Positions 15,633 to 23,928 of a stretch of 47,442 bases of DNA are shown here, in pieces. Location: positions 1 to 47,442 of the forward strand of contig CAJUPT010000022.1 of NCBI GenBank assembly GCA_910588405.1. Reading direction: 5' to 3'. The notes under the pieces are model-generated. The model was not told the DNA's origin. It saw only the letters and a list, made by a program, of their open reading frames with translations, and did no database searches. Origin of the DNA: an uncultured Lachnospiraceae bacterium. GTDB lineage: Bacteria > Bacillota > Clostridia > Lachnospirales > Lachnospiraceae. Within the stretch, counting starts at the first letter, position 1. Every line of letters starts with the position of its first letter. A program made the translations under genes and the position numbers.

Positions 15633-17111
15633 TTATCCGACAGGAAATTCCGACTCATCATAAAATTTCATCCACACAGACAGCCGCAGATACTCCTCAT
15701 CCTCCGTATTTCCCAAATTCAGCCCGATAATATCCTCGATTCTTTGAATACGGTATTTTAAAGTACTCCTATGAATATTTAAAGCCTCCAGCGTTTTCTG
15801 CAGATTTTTATTGTTATCCAGATATAACTTCAATGTAAACAGAAGCTCACTCTGATTGATCCGATCATAATTATACAGCTTCTCAATGGCGGGATGTAAA
15901 AGAAACGGAACACTTTCATCCTGCAACAATACATTCAGCATATACCGGAACGCATAATCCTCACAGCAAAAAACGCCTTCCTTGCAGCCCACCTGCTCCG
16001 TGACAAAAACCGCCTGCCGAATCTGCCTGCCTATGGCAAGAAAATCTCCGGAGGAGACAGAAACACCACAGCAAAGGCCGCTGAATCCGGAGATCGCGAT
16101 CAGTTCTTTTGCAGCCGGCGCCGCTCCGTTCGAATCGTCAAACAGCGCGGCAATTCCATTTTTATATTCACAGCAGATCACATTATGGGAGCGCAAAAAT
16201 TTCAGGAATGTTCTCAGATAGATCACATCGCTGCGCCGCTTATTAATGAAATAAACGATACGAAACAGCGGAACCGCTATTTTTTCCTGATAATACTTCA
16301 GCAGACCTTCTTCCGGCTCAATCCCATTGATCAGATCCGCGAAAAATCTCACGGAGGACCGGGTAAAGGATTTACAGGAGGTAAACTCGGATGCCATCAG
16401 TATATATCCGGCGATCACAGGGAGCAGCTGCATCTCCATTTCCGTATGAGAACAGGCATTCTGGTTGACTGAAAGATAGGCTACCGCCTCTTTATCCTGA
16501 TATAAGAACATATTAATTTTATCACAAATATTTGGATGTGCAGATTTGGTAATATATGGTTCCAAATGTCTTTTTTTCTGTATCTGCTTCCCCTCTCCGT
16601 CCAGAATCACACTGTTCAGCGACATCTGAGAAACCTTCTTATTTTCAAAAAAGTACTCCCAGGTAGTCCCCTTGATATCCTCAGGCTTAACCTGTGTCGA
16701 GGCAAGCAGCTCCGTCTCCAGATTGCACACAACCATAAAGTCGTCCATCACCTGCTCAGTCAGCTCCATAAATCTCTGAAGAGGCGCATGCTCCGCAGCA
16801 GCCGTGCCAAGCATCAATTCCCATTTCTCATAGAAATCAATGGCCGAAAGAATCATGTTCAAAAGGGCATCATATTCACAGTCATAAAACAAAAGAAAAC
16901 TCTGACAATGAACGGCAACATACACACCCTGAAATTTCGGATCGGCAAAGAAATGATCAGCGGTTCCCAGATACAGATAATCAGGGGACAACACCATAGA
17001 ATCCCCCGTCAAAAAACGGATGCCTCCGATTGAAACCATGTCGTTTTTCACACTGCAAATCGGATGATAGTCCCGCATATACCATGCAAGCATGGACATA
17101 CTCAGCTTCAT
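15633..17111 (-). CDS. PucR/CdaR-like transcriptional regulator 1
   Basis: Likely activator of the divergent URO-D-family gene. The 492-residue protein ends in a PucR-type helix-turn-helix (residues about 425-480: TLKLYLDNNKNLQKTLEALN, then IHRSTLKYRIQRIEDIIG). The rest is a poorly conserved sensory region, with an LLFY-type segment near 75 and a GGDEF-like fold probable at about 250-370 (RIVYFINKRRSDVIYLRTFL, GISVSSGDF-like). No membrane segment is seen, so it is cytoplasmic. I choose the ATG with AAGGGG 12 bases upstream; a TTG 13 codons earlier is less likely. Codon use is AT-richer than the neighbours. Confidence 0.85.
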   Translation of the reverse strand: MKLSMSMLAWYMRDYHPICSVKNDMVSIGGIRFLTGDSMVLSPDYLYLGTADHFFADPKFQGVYVAVHCQSFLLFYDCEYDALLNMILSAIDFYEKWELMLGTAAAEHAPLQRFMELTEQVMDDFMVVCNLETELLASTQVKPEDIKGTTWEYFFENKKVSQMSLNSVILDGEGKQIQKKRHLEPYITKSAHPNICDKINMFLYQDKEAVAYLSVNQNACSHTEMEMQLLPVIAGYILMASEFTSCKSFTRSSVRFFADLINGIEPEEGLLKYYQEKIAVPLFRIVYFINKRRSDVIYLRTFLKFLRSHNVICCEYKNGIAALFDDSNGAAPAAKELIAISGFSGLCCGVSVSSGDFLAIGRQIRQAVFVTEQVGCKEGVFCCEDYAFRYMLNVLLQDESVPFLLHPAIEKLYNYDRINQSELLFTLKLYLDNNKNLQKTLEALNIHRSTLKYRIQRIEDIIGLNLGNTEDEEYLRLSVWMKFYDESEFPVG

Positions 17112-17127
17112 AGTTCTTACCCCTTCG

Positions 17128-17138
17128 TCCAATTTGGA
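17128..17138. promoter_or_regulatory. Short palindrome in the PucR1/URO-D1 divergent region
   Basis: TCCAATTTGGA is a 5-1-5 palindrome 17 bases upstream of the regulator ATG. A second dyad, GGAAG-N7-CTTCC, lies at 17182-17198, and a TATAAT hexamer at 17207-17212 could serve the rightward gene. Either dyad could be the regulator's operator; the evidence is position only. Confidence 0.25.
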
Positions 17139-17299
17139 TGAACTTATCAAAAAAGCAGCTTACAAATTAATAAATTATGGAGGAAGTAAAGGGCTTCCAC
17201 GATATGTATAATAAAAATATTACGATTTTATTATCGGCAAATAGATTATATCGCACAAAGCAAAAAAGCACAAGGCAAAGGCAAAGGAGGTATCACCAA

Positions 17300-18538
17300 A
17301 TGACACTGAACGAAAAATATAACGAAAGGCTCCAACTGATCGAGGACACCATCGCTCTCAAGCCTACCGATCGGGTCGTAAACGCTATCCGCGTCAATTA
17401 CTGGCCTTATCTGGAATACGGCATGACGCTGGCCGACGCTCTGCGGGATTATGACCGAGGAAATGAGTGCTTTATCCGTTTCCACAAAGAATTTGATCCG
17501 GATGTGGCCAGCATGTGCTCCGCAAATGCCCCCAGCAAGGTCTATGAAATCTCCGGCCTAAAGACTGTCCGCTGGCCTGGAGATCCTCAAGGACTGGACG
17601 AAAACGCGCCCTATCAGTTTATCGAATATGAAACGCTGTTAGAGGATGAGTACGATGAATATTTGGACAACCCGATCCAGTTTGCGCTAGGCAAATTCAT
17701 TCCCCGTACCTGTGATATCTTTGAACCCCTGGTAAATCTGGACTGGTTCGGTATGTGTACCAGAATCACCGGAGCCGTAGACGCATTTTCTTCTCCTGCA
17801 ATGCTGGAAATGTATAAGAAATTTGAGAAAATTGCCGAGGTGAAGGCTGATTTCGCGGCTCATTCCGCTGCGTTAAAGCAGGCCCTGATCGGCATGGGCT
17901 ATCCTTTTATCAGCGGAACCGGAAGCTCCACCGCCTTTGATATGCTGGCCGATTCTCTCCGCTGCACCATGGGATTTTTCGCAGATCTGATTATCCAGCC
18001 TGAAAATGTTACCAAAACACTGGACCGCTTTGTAGAAATGCATATCAAGAGTTCTCTGATGCAGTGCAAAATGACCGGCTGCAAATATGCGTGGGTAATG
18101 CTTCACAAAGCATTTGACGGATTTATCAGCGACGAGACCTACCGCGATCAGTACTGGCCTTATCTGAAGAAATGGGCGCTGGCCATGATCGACAATGGTC
18201 TGATCCCCGTACTGTTCACCGAAGGCCCTTACACCTCCCGCCTGAAATATCTGGCGGAGCTGCCTGAGGGCAAGGCGCTGATTCATTTTGAAGAGGTTGA
18301 TTTTAAAGAAGCAAAGAAAATCCTGGGCGGCAAGAGCTGCATGATGGGCGGCTTCCCCAACCAGCTGCTGATGTTCGGCACACCCCAGCAGGTCAGCGAC
18401 AAAGCCAAGGAAGTGATGGATATCATGTGTCCGGACGGCGGCTATATGTTCGGCATGGGCGCCAGCATCGACCATGCGCCCAGGGCCAACATGGAAGCGC
18501 TGTTCCAGACGGTAAAGGATTACGGAAAATATCGGTAG
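17300..18538 (+). CDS. URO-D superfamily protein 1 (uroporphyrinogen decarboxylase-like, no HxCG motif)
   Basis: A 412-residue TIM-barrel protein of the uroporphyrinogen decarboxylase/cobalamin methyltransferase superfamily. It begins MTLNEKYNERLQLIEDTIAL with RVVNAIRVNYWPYLEYGMT, and AAAGGAGG is 9 bases upstream; the frame extends 41 codons further without a site. Methyltransferase members (MtaA, MtbA) bind zinc through HxC...C. Here the matching segment near residue 315 reads LIPVLFTEGPYTSR, so the His and Cys are absent, while GGFPNQLLMFGTP and GMGASIDHAPRANM keep the barrel end. It is unlikely to be true HemE, because no haem genes are near and the Arg-rich start is missing. Substrate unknown; the divergent PucR-like regulator suggests inducible catabolism. 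Confidence 0.85.
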   Translation: MTLNEKYNERLQLIEDTIALKPTDRVVNAIRVNYWPYLEYGMTLADALRDYDRGNECFIRFHKEFDPDVASMCSANAPSKVYEISGLKTVRWPGDPQGLDENAPYQFIEYETLLEDEYDEYLDNPIQFALGKFIPRTCDIFEPLVNLDWFGMCTRITGAVDAFSSPAMLEMYKKFEKIAEVKADFAAHSAALKQALIGMGYPFISGTGSSTAFDMLADSLRCTMGFFADLIIQPENVTKTLDRFVEMHIKSSLMQCKMTGCKYAWVMLHKAFDGFISDETYRDQYWPYLKKWALAMIDNGLIPVLFTEGPYTSRLKYLAELPEGKALIHFEEVDFKEAKKILGGKSCMMGGFPNQLLMFGTPQQVSDKAKEVMDIMCPDGGYMFGMGASIDHAPRANMEALFQTVKDYGKYR

Positions 18539-18578
18539 ACGCAAAGCTACAGAGACATTCCTGTTACATAAAAATTTT

Positions 18579-18614
18579 GAGGCCACATCCCGCTGCGGGT
18601 GTGGCCTCTTTCTT
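18579..18614 (+). terminator. Terminator of URO-D gene 1
   Basis: GAGGCCACA (18579-18587) pairs with TGTGGCCTC (18600-18608) around a loop that itself can pair (CCCGC/GCGGG), followed by TTTCTT. It lies 40 bases after the stop codon. Confidence 0.85.
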
Positions 18615-18615
18615 A

Positions 18616-18751
18616 TATCATAGGAAAGTTCGACGAACTTCCCTATGATACAAAAACGCTCCGCGGGGATGCACACGCAAACGCAGAGGAAATTGTCGCT
18701 TGAAAGCGACGCGTTTGCGGCGCAGAATCCTGCGAAGCAGGATTCTTTTTT
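18616..18751 (+). repeat. Structured dispersed repeat, copy B (uninterrupted)
   Basis: Three hairpins in the same order as copy A. H1 is TATCATAGGAAAGTTC (18616-18631) with 18635-18650; it equals copy A's H1 apart from one loop base. H2 has outer stem CGCAAACGC/GCGTTTGCG (18676-18684 with 18711-18719), a 5'-side bulge AGAGGAAATT, and inner GTCGC/GCGAC (18695-18699 with 18706-18710). H3 is GAATCCTGC/GCAGGATTC (18725-18733 with 18737-18745) followed by six T, which makes it a good terminator. It lies between convergent genes and starts right after the URO-D 1 terminator. It could be a small RNA ending in its own terminator or a REP-like DNA element. Confidence 0.8.
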
Positions 18752-18755
18752 ATCA

Positions 18756-19867
18756 TTACCGCGCAAATTTTCCTGCTACCGGCATAATGCCCGCCCCAAT
18801 CACCCATGCGATCACCACCGCCGTCAGAAACAGGCTTTTCCCGGGAATAAAGGATACCAGCATGGCGGACAGGAACTGACCTAAAAACATAGCCATCGTA
18901 CAGAAACTGATATTCATCCCCTTGTTATCCGCCATGCTTTTCTGCACAATCAGGCTGTTAAACAACGGCGTAGAGAATCCGAAGCCGACGCCTGCAAACA
19001 ACACCGCCACCCATAGCACAGCGATATGGCCGGACAGAAAATATAGCAAAAAGGCGGTTCCATAGCTGGCAAAGGCGATGGTCAAACAGCCTTTTTCCTG
19101 AAACTTTTTCACCACATTCGGCATCAACCCCGCTGCCAGTACCGCCACCAGGTCAAGGGCTGCCAGATAATAACCGGTAAAGGAAGGGCTGTAGCCCAGA
19201 TTCACCTGGAGATAACCAGGCAAGGACACCATGGCTGTGAAAAACATCAGCATTCCCAGAAAGGCGATCAGAAGCACAAGCGGAACCGGCGCGCCTTTTA
19301 CTGGCTTCTGCAGTGTCTCTCCCTCCCATGTATCCTTCCTTTCTTTTTGCAGTGCTTCTCTCGCATCTCCTCCTTCTCTTTGCAGTTCTTCCTCCGCATC
19401 TCCCCCTTCTTTTTGCGATGCCTCCTTTGTAATTCTTCCTTCTTTTTGCACCATTTCCTCTTCCGCCGCGCACCCGCATCTGGGAACGAACAGAACCAGC
19501 ATCAAAAATGCCAGAAATCCCAGTCCATAGATAAAGAAAGGATACCGCCAAGAAGACCCGGCCAGCATACCGCTCACGCTCAAAAAGATCACGCCGCCAA
19601 ATTCCATGGACATCCCCTGAATCGCGATCAGCCGCAACTGTTTTTCTCCCTGAAAAAAGACGGAGATCAGCGCAACTGTGGCACTCATAATCGCCGCTGT
19701 CGCCGCCCCCAGGAAAAACCGGTCGATAAAAATCGCCGCCGCATTGGGCATAAAAGCGCCGGCGTAATCGCGTTTCCCACCATCACGGTCAGGCTGCTGG
19801 CCAGCATAATGCCGGCGATGCCTAACATGCCGATCTGTTTTTTCTGTTTCCCTGTTTTGTTCTCCAT
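18756..19867 (-). pseudogene. MFS drug/metabolite transporter, frameshifted with internal deletion
   Basis: The reading frame from 19867 starts MENKTGKQKKQIGMLG and enters membrane segment 1 (IMLASSLTVMVGNAITPAL), then runs out of frame. The family sequence resumes in another frame at 19751 with PNAAAIFIDRFFLGAATAAIM, which corresponds to membrane segment 4, and continues through the second half to 18756. Segments 2 and 3 (roughly 60-75 residues) are therefore missing at the junction. The loop between segments 6 and 7 is expanded by an 11-residue repeat. A 331-residue product could be made from the ATG at 19751, but it would lack the first three helices, so I call it broken. Confidence 0.75.
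19317..19448 (-). repeat. 33-bp minisatellite, four units, inside the MFS pseudogene
   Basis: On the minus strand four tandem 33-base units each begin CAAARAGAA and encode QKEGRITKEAS, QKEGGDAEEEL, QREGGDAREAL and QKERKDTWEGE. The units have diverged, so the expansion is not recent. It sits in the central cytoplasmic loop of the transporter and does not change frame. Confidence 0.85.
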
Positions 19868-19985
19868 ATACTCTCCCCTATTTCAAAATCACACTGTTTT
19901 CAGATACCCATTTTCTCCTGGATTTTCAGCCGGCTTGCCCTTTCGCGCAGCTGACGCAGTCAAAATATGATCTCCCGCCTGCACT

Positions 19986-20558
19986 TCACAGCCGGAACTC
20001 CACCCCGCCCAGCCGCTCCATATCTCTTGGGTCATGGCTGACCAGAATGGCCGTCCGGCCCTTTATCTGCTCCCGGACATAATCAGTCACCTTTCCATAG
20101 GTCTCAGCGTCCAGACCTTTGAAGGGTTCATCCAGAAACAGCACGTCAAACTCCGCCAAAAGAGCCCGCAGAATTGACACCCGCCGTTTCATGCCACCGC
20201 TTAGTTCCCTTACCGGCTTTTCCTCACAGCCTGCCAGAGCCACTTTTTCCAGCTGTTCTATTAACTGCTGTCTTGCAGGCCGCTTCCGGCAGACCATCCG
20301 CAGGTTGGACAGCGGGCTTAAGTTTTCACAGAGCCGGTCTTCCTGAAACACCGCGCTGAACCGGGCGCCCTCAAGACCCAGAATCGTTCCGCCGTCCGGC
20401 TGTTCCAGCCCCATCAAAAGGCGGAGCAGCGTGGTCTTTCCCCGTCCGGAGCTTCCGGTGATGCAGCTCACCTTCCCTTCCGGGAACACGGCGCCGTAAT
20501 CTTGAAAAATCTGCTGTTCCCCATATGCCATGCACAGCTTTTCCACACGGATATCCAT
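19986..20558 (-). CDS. ABC transporter ATPase (nitrate/sulfonate/taurine-type)
   Basis: Energises the importer with the next two genes. The 190-residue protein is compact but complete: Walker A GSSGRGKT (residues about 35-42), Q-loop FQEDRL (about 70), signature LSGGMKRRVSI (about 119-129), Walker B VLFLDEP (about 139-145), and the switch His in LVSHDPRDME (about 173). It is shorter than most SsuB/TauB proteins because the C-terminal extension is missing. The unusual Arg inside Walker A (GSSGRGKT instead of GSSGCGKT) should be tolerated. It is the last gene of the operon. Confidence 0.92.
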   Translation of the reverse strand: MDIRVEKLCMAYGEQQIFQDYGAVFPEGKVSCITGSSGRGKTTLLRLLMGLEQPDGGTILGLEGARFSAVFQEDRLCENLSPLSNLRMVCRKRPARQQLIEQLEKVALAGCEEKPVRELSGGMKRRVSILRALLAEFDVLFLDEPFKGLDAETYGKVTDYVREQIKGRTAILVSHDPRDMERLGGVEFRL

Positions 20559-20605
20559 TCCATCACCTCCCTCCGGCTTTTCCGCTCAGATATCCATCCC
20601 CTTTT

Positions 20606-21388
20606 TTACATCCTCTCCAGCTTCTCCAAAAGCTTCTGCATCCCATACAAAAACACCTGCTCAAACACTCTGCTGACCACGATAATCACCATAGTCCACG
20701 CAAACAGATCTGGTGTGTTCAGATAAATTTTCGCCTGGTACAGCTTTTCGCCGATAGAGCCCTTCGGCATCCCGATCACCTCCGCCGCAATGCCGGATTT
20801 CCAGCACATGCCGATGGATATGGTGCAGGCCGACCGGAAGTAAGGCATCACCTGAGACAGATAAATATACCGAATCCGCCGGGACAGGGACAGCCGGAAA
20901 ATTTCCGCCATCTCCAGCAATTGAGGATCGGTTGACAAAATCCCTTCCAGCACATTCGTATAAATAACCGGAAATACCATGACAAAGGAAATGAACACGG
21001 ACAGGTTCCGGGAGGGAATCCAGATCAGGCAGAGAATCGTAAACGAAGCCACCGGCGTAGATTTCATCACCAGCACCGCCGGCTGCAAAAATTCCCGCAC
21101 CGGCCTGCAAAAAGAGGACAGGGACGCAAACAGAATGCCCAGGCTTAAAGCCAGCGTAAACCCCAGCAAAATCCGCTCAAAGGAAAAAAGGATCGACCGC
21201 CAGAAATCTCCCTTCCCCACCAGTTCCGTCAACCTGAAAGCAACAGAAGCAGGAGACACCAAAAGTATCTCCTGCCCGATTTTAATGCTCAGCAGCTGCC
21301 ACAAAGTCAGCCAGAGCGCCACCGCCCAAAGGCGGATCGATTCCCTTTTTCTTTTCCCGGCCTTACCGGATATAATAGAACCCTTCAT
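20606..21388 (-). CDS. ABC transporter permease (SsuC/TauC type)
   Basis: Inner-membrane pore of the importer. The 260-residue protein has a basic N-terminus (GKAGKRKRES), six predicted membrane segments and the binding-protein-dependent transport motif (SRRIRYIYLSQVMPYFRSAC ahead of GMCWKSGIAAEVIG), which contacts the ATPase. The start ATG lies inside the end of the binding-protein gene (26-base overlap) with GGGAGG about 11 bases upstream, so the genes are coupled. Confidence 0.92.
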   Translation of the reverse strand: MKGSIISGKAGKRKRESIRLWAVALWLTLWQLLSIKIGQEILLVSPASVAFRLTELVGKGDFWRSILFSFERILLGFTLALSLGILFASLSSFCRPVREFLQPAVLVMKSTPVASFTILCLIWIPSRNLSVFISFVMVFPVIYTNVLEGILSTDPQLLEMAEIFRLSLSRRIRYIYLSQVMPYFRSACTISIGMCWKSGIAAEVIGMPKGSIGEKLYQAKIYLNTPDLFAWTMVIIVVSRVFEQVFLYGMQKLLEKLERM

Positions 21389-22493
21389 CCGGAAGCTTTC
21401 CTCCCACTGCGTCCGCGTTCTGCTCAGCCAATGTGCCCAGATAGCCGCCTAACCGGGTCTTCATCTCTTCACCTTCTATAAAAGTGATGTTGCAGTAAGG
21501 CAATGCTTTCTTCGCCACAGCCGCCGGAATAATATCGTACTTTTCAATCAATGCCGCGGCATCCTCCACATTTGCATTCACATACTCGGTTGACGCCTTA
21601 TACTCGTCCATAAAAGCGGCTACCGCCTCCGGATGAGCCTGCAGAAATTCATTGCGCACCACGACCACGCCGGTAAGCAGCGAAGACTTGTCCTCACCTG
21701 TCTGCACCTTCTCCCACTCCTCTGTCATGTCCAGGGCGATCCTGATCTTGTCATTTTTCGCCTGGGCTGTGGTGACAAAAGGCTGGGGCAGCATGGCGAT
21801 ACCATTCTCCGCCTCTGCCAATGCGGCAGCGCACTCCGCATGCTCCGATTTATATTCGATGGTCACATCCTTTTCCGGATCGATGCCGTTTTCTTTCAGC
21901 ACGTAATTCAGGGCATATTCCGGCGTAGCGCCTTTGCCGCTGGCATAAATAGTTTTACCCTTAAGATCTGCCACAGACTGAATGGAATCTCCCGTCTCCA
22001 CGATATAAATGACGCCCAGCGTATTAATGGCAAGCACGCTGACAGCCCCGTCGGTATTATTATACAAAACAGAGGAAACATTGGCCGGCATCGCCGCGAT
22101 ATCAAACTGGCCCTGAACGATCTTCGGCGTGATCTCGTCGATGGCAGCCGCAATAGTAAACTCATACCGGTTCGCCGTATTCCCCGCTTCCGCGTCGTCC
22201 ATCAGCTTCACCATACCCATGGCCGTGGGGCCTTTTAACGCGCCTACCCGAAGGGTAACATCACCCTCCGCCGCGCCAGCATTTTCCGACTCTGCCGCTT
22301 CCGTCGTTACATTCTCAGCCGCCGCGGTGGTGTCCGCCTCGGAAGCACTTTCCTTCTCAGCCTCCGTCACTGCTGCCGCAGTAGTCACTGCATCCTTCTC
22401 AGCCGTGGTTTCCGTCCCACCTTTTCCGCCGCAGCCAGACAGCACACCCGCCGCCATAGCCGCCGTCAGTACCCATGCCAATATACGTTTCAT
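21363..22493 (-). CDS. ABC transporter substrate-binding lipoprotein (NMT1/SsuA-like)
   Basis: Captures the substrate outside the membrane. The 376-residue precursor starts MKRILAWVLTAAMAAGVLSGCGGKGG with a lipobox (LSGC), so it is a lipoprotein. An Ala/Thr/Glu-rich linker (residues about 30-75) follows, then the periplasmic-binding fold of the NMT1/THI5/SsuA group (LRVGALKGPTAMGMVKLMDD, YNNTDGAVSVLAINTLG, TIYASGKGATPEYALNYVL). Members bind sulfonates, nitrate, thiamine precursors, riboflavin-like and guanidine-type compounds, so the substrate is open. AGGAGG precedes the ATG. Confidence 0.92.
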   Translation of the reverse strand: MKRILAWVLTAAMAAGVLSGCGGKGGTETTAEKDAVTTAAAVTEAEKESASEADTTAAAENVTTEAAESENAGAAEGDVTLRVGALKGPTAMGMVKLMDDAEAGNTANRYEFTIAAAIDEITPKIVQGQFDIAAMPANVSSVLYNNTDGAVSVLAINTLGVIYIVETGDSIQSVADLKGKTIYASGKGATPEYALNYVLKENGIDPEKDVTIEYKSEHAECAAALAEAENGIAMLPQPFVTTAQAKNDKIRIALDMTEEWEKVQTGEDKSSLLTGVVVVRNEFLQAHPEAVAAFMDEYKASTEYVNANVEDAAALIEKYDIIPAAVAKKALPYCNITFIEGEEMKTRLGGYLGTLAEQNADAVGGKLPDEGFYYIR

Positions 22494-22629
22494 TTCACAA
22501 ATCCTCCTGATTCATTTCCGCTCTGCCCCTGCCGCCGCTCCAATTTGACCCGAATCAGTTTCCGTACGCATTCCGTATTTGTACTCTGGCCCGGCACAAC
22601 GCAAGAAGTTTCGCTAGTTGTCTGTGTTT

Positions 22630-22658
22630 ATTATAATACACTTCCCTTTCTTTCTCAA
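22630..22658 (-). promoter_or_regulatory. Promoter of the ABC importer operon
   Basis: On the minus strand TTGAGA (22653-22658) and a perfect TATAAT (22630-22635) are separated by 17 bases. Transcription would start near 22623 and leave a leader of about 130 nt. I checked it for TPP, guanidine and SAM signatures by eye and recognised none. Confidence 0.8.
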
Positions 22659-22700
22659 CCTCAAAAACGAAAACGGCCATAGCCACAATCGACGGCATAA

Positions 22701-23813
22701 TCAAATATCAAACCCCAGCAAATCCCCCAGATACCGCTCCGCCGTCTCCAGCACAAAAATATCCGGCGCCTGCGCTTCCAATGCGGCGTTCGTATAAATC
22801 CGGTTATAAATCATATAACTTTCATTAAACTGAGAGGCCAGCACGCCGGACATGGCGCTGCAAAAAGAGTCCCGGCATACAAACAGCTTTCTCTGGTCGG
22901 CTCCCTCGCTGTGGTAGATAAACTCCGTGCTGAAATCCCATTTTTCATTGACCACCCCATGGGCGTCATAGCCGGTTATGGCATACTCTTTTTCTTTTCC
23001 CGCCAGATCTGCCTTCATATGCAGCATATCCGCCAGGTCGGAGGACTGGTTTATGGTTTCCGTAATCTGAATCCTGTCATCCCCCAAAGGGGGCATATCG
23101 ATCTGCAGTTCCCCCAGAAGCGTGGCGGCGGCCACATATGCGCCTGCGTAATTCCAGTGGGTATCGGTTTTATGGTACAATGGCGTTTCCGGTAACTCCT
23201 TTTTTGTTTCCATCAATTTCTCATACGGATACACAATCCGGATATCCGTATTCTCTCTCAGATATTCAATCAGCTGCAGCGCCCTGTACTGCTCTGCCGG
23301 CTCCCCGTAATAATCCGGCATCATTTCCGGGTATATCCGTTCCTTGTTGGGCGCGATCATCAGGACAAATTCCACATCCCGTTCTTCCAGATACACTTTC
23401 GCATCCATCAGGTTTCTCGCGATTGCCTCCAGCTCCTCCGGCGTAAACAGGTTTGTCCCCCGATAGCAGGCGATTGGGTCTCCGTCGTCTTTGCCGTCGT
23501 AAAACAGCCAGCCCTCTTTCCCCACGATCACATTCTCATTAGAGGCTTTCCGGAAACCAAAATAATTGATCCGGCTGTTTAGCTGGATCAGCTGATCCCG
23601 GAAGGGCAGCGTATCGTTTAAATACGCCTCATATGCCTTCGGGTACTGGTCATATTCATTTAAACGGAATACCGGTTTTTCTGCCAGTGTCCGATTTTCA
23701 TAATTAACTCCCACCAGCCTTTTTCCGGCTACTGCCCAAAACAGCACAGGCAGACAGATCAAAACGACAAACATTGCTATAAACAGGCATTTACCCGTCG
23801 TCTTGCTTCTCAT
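22701..23813 (-). CDS. DHHW-family (AlgX/AlgJ-like) surface acetylation protein
   Basis: Likely partner of the MBOAT acyltransferase in O-acylation of a surface polymer. The 370-residue protein has one N-terminal membrane segment (about residues 10-32, CLFIAMFVVLICLPVLFWAV), then an extracytoplasmic SGNH-like domain. KEGWLFYDGKDDGD lies near residue 100. The catalytic signature TDTHWNYAGAYVAA is near 215, where Asp and His belong to the DHHW-type motif, and VCRDSFCSAM is near 310. I start at the ATG with GGAGG 5 bases upstream rather than the TTG four codons earlier. It follows the MBOAT gene by 115 bases. Confidence 0.88.
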   Translation of the reverse strand: MRSKTTGKCLFIAMFVVLICLPVLFWAVAGKRLVGVNYENRTLAEKPVFRLNEYDQYPKAYEAYLNDTLPFRDQLIQLNSRINYFGFRKASNENVIVGKEGWLFYDGKDDGDPIACYRGTNLFTPEELEAIARNLMDAKVYLEERDVEFVLMIAPNKERIYPEMMPDYYGEPAEQYRALQLIEYLRENTDIRIVYPYEKLMETKKELPETPLYHKTDTHWNYAGAYVAAATLLGELQIDMPPLGDDRIQITETINQSSDLADMLHMKADLAGKEKEYAITGYDAHGVVNEKWDFSTEFIYHSEGADQRKLFVCRDSFCSAMSGVLASQFNESYMIYNRIYTNAALEAQAPDIFVLETAERYLGDLLGFDI

Positions 23814-23928
23814 CCTATCCTCCAATCCGTATCACATGCAGCCCATATCGGACAATATCTTACTCTGATCAGAAATCTTGTCTAAATATATACCGGCAAC
23901 ACAAAAATACTGAAAATAAAAACGCATC

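Noticed and set aside
17300..18538. True HemE (uroporphyrinogen decarboxylase of haem synthesis).
   Set aside because: No haem genes lie nearby, the N-terminal Arg-rich substrate loop is absent, and three paralogues with PucR-like regulators argue for a catabolic family.
22493..22630. Riboswitch candidates (TPP, guanidine, SAM) in the importer leader.
   Set aside because: None of the conserved core strings or hairpin arrangements could be found by eye.
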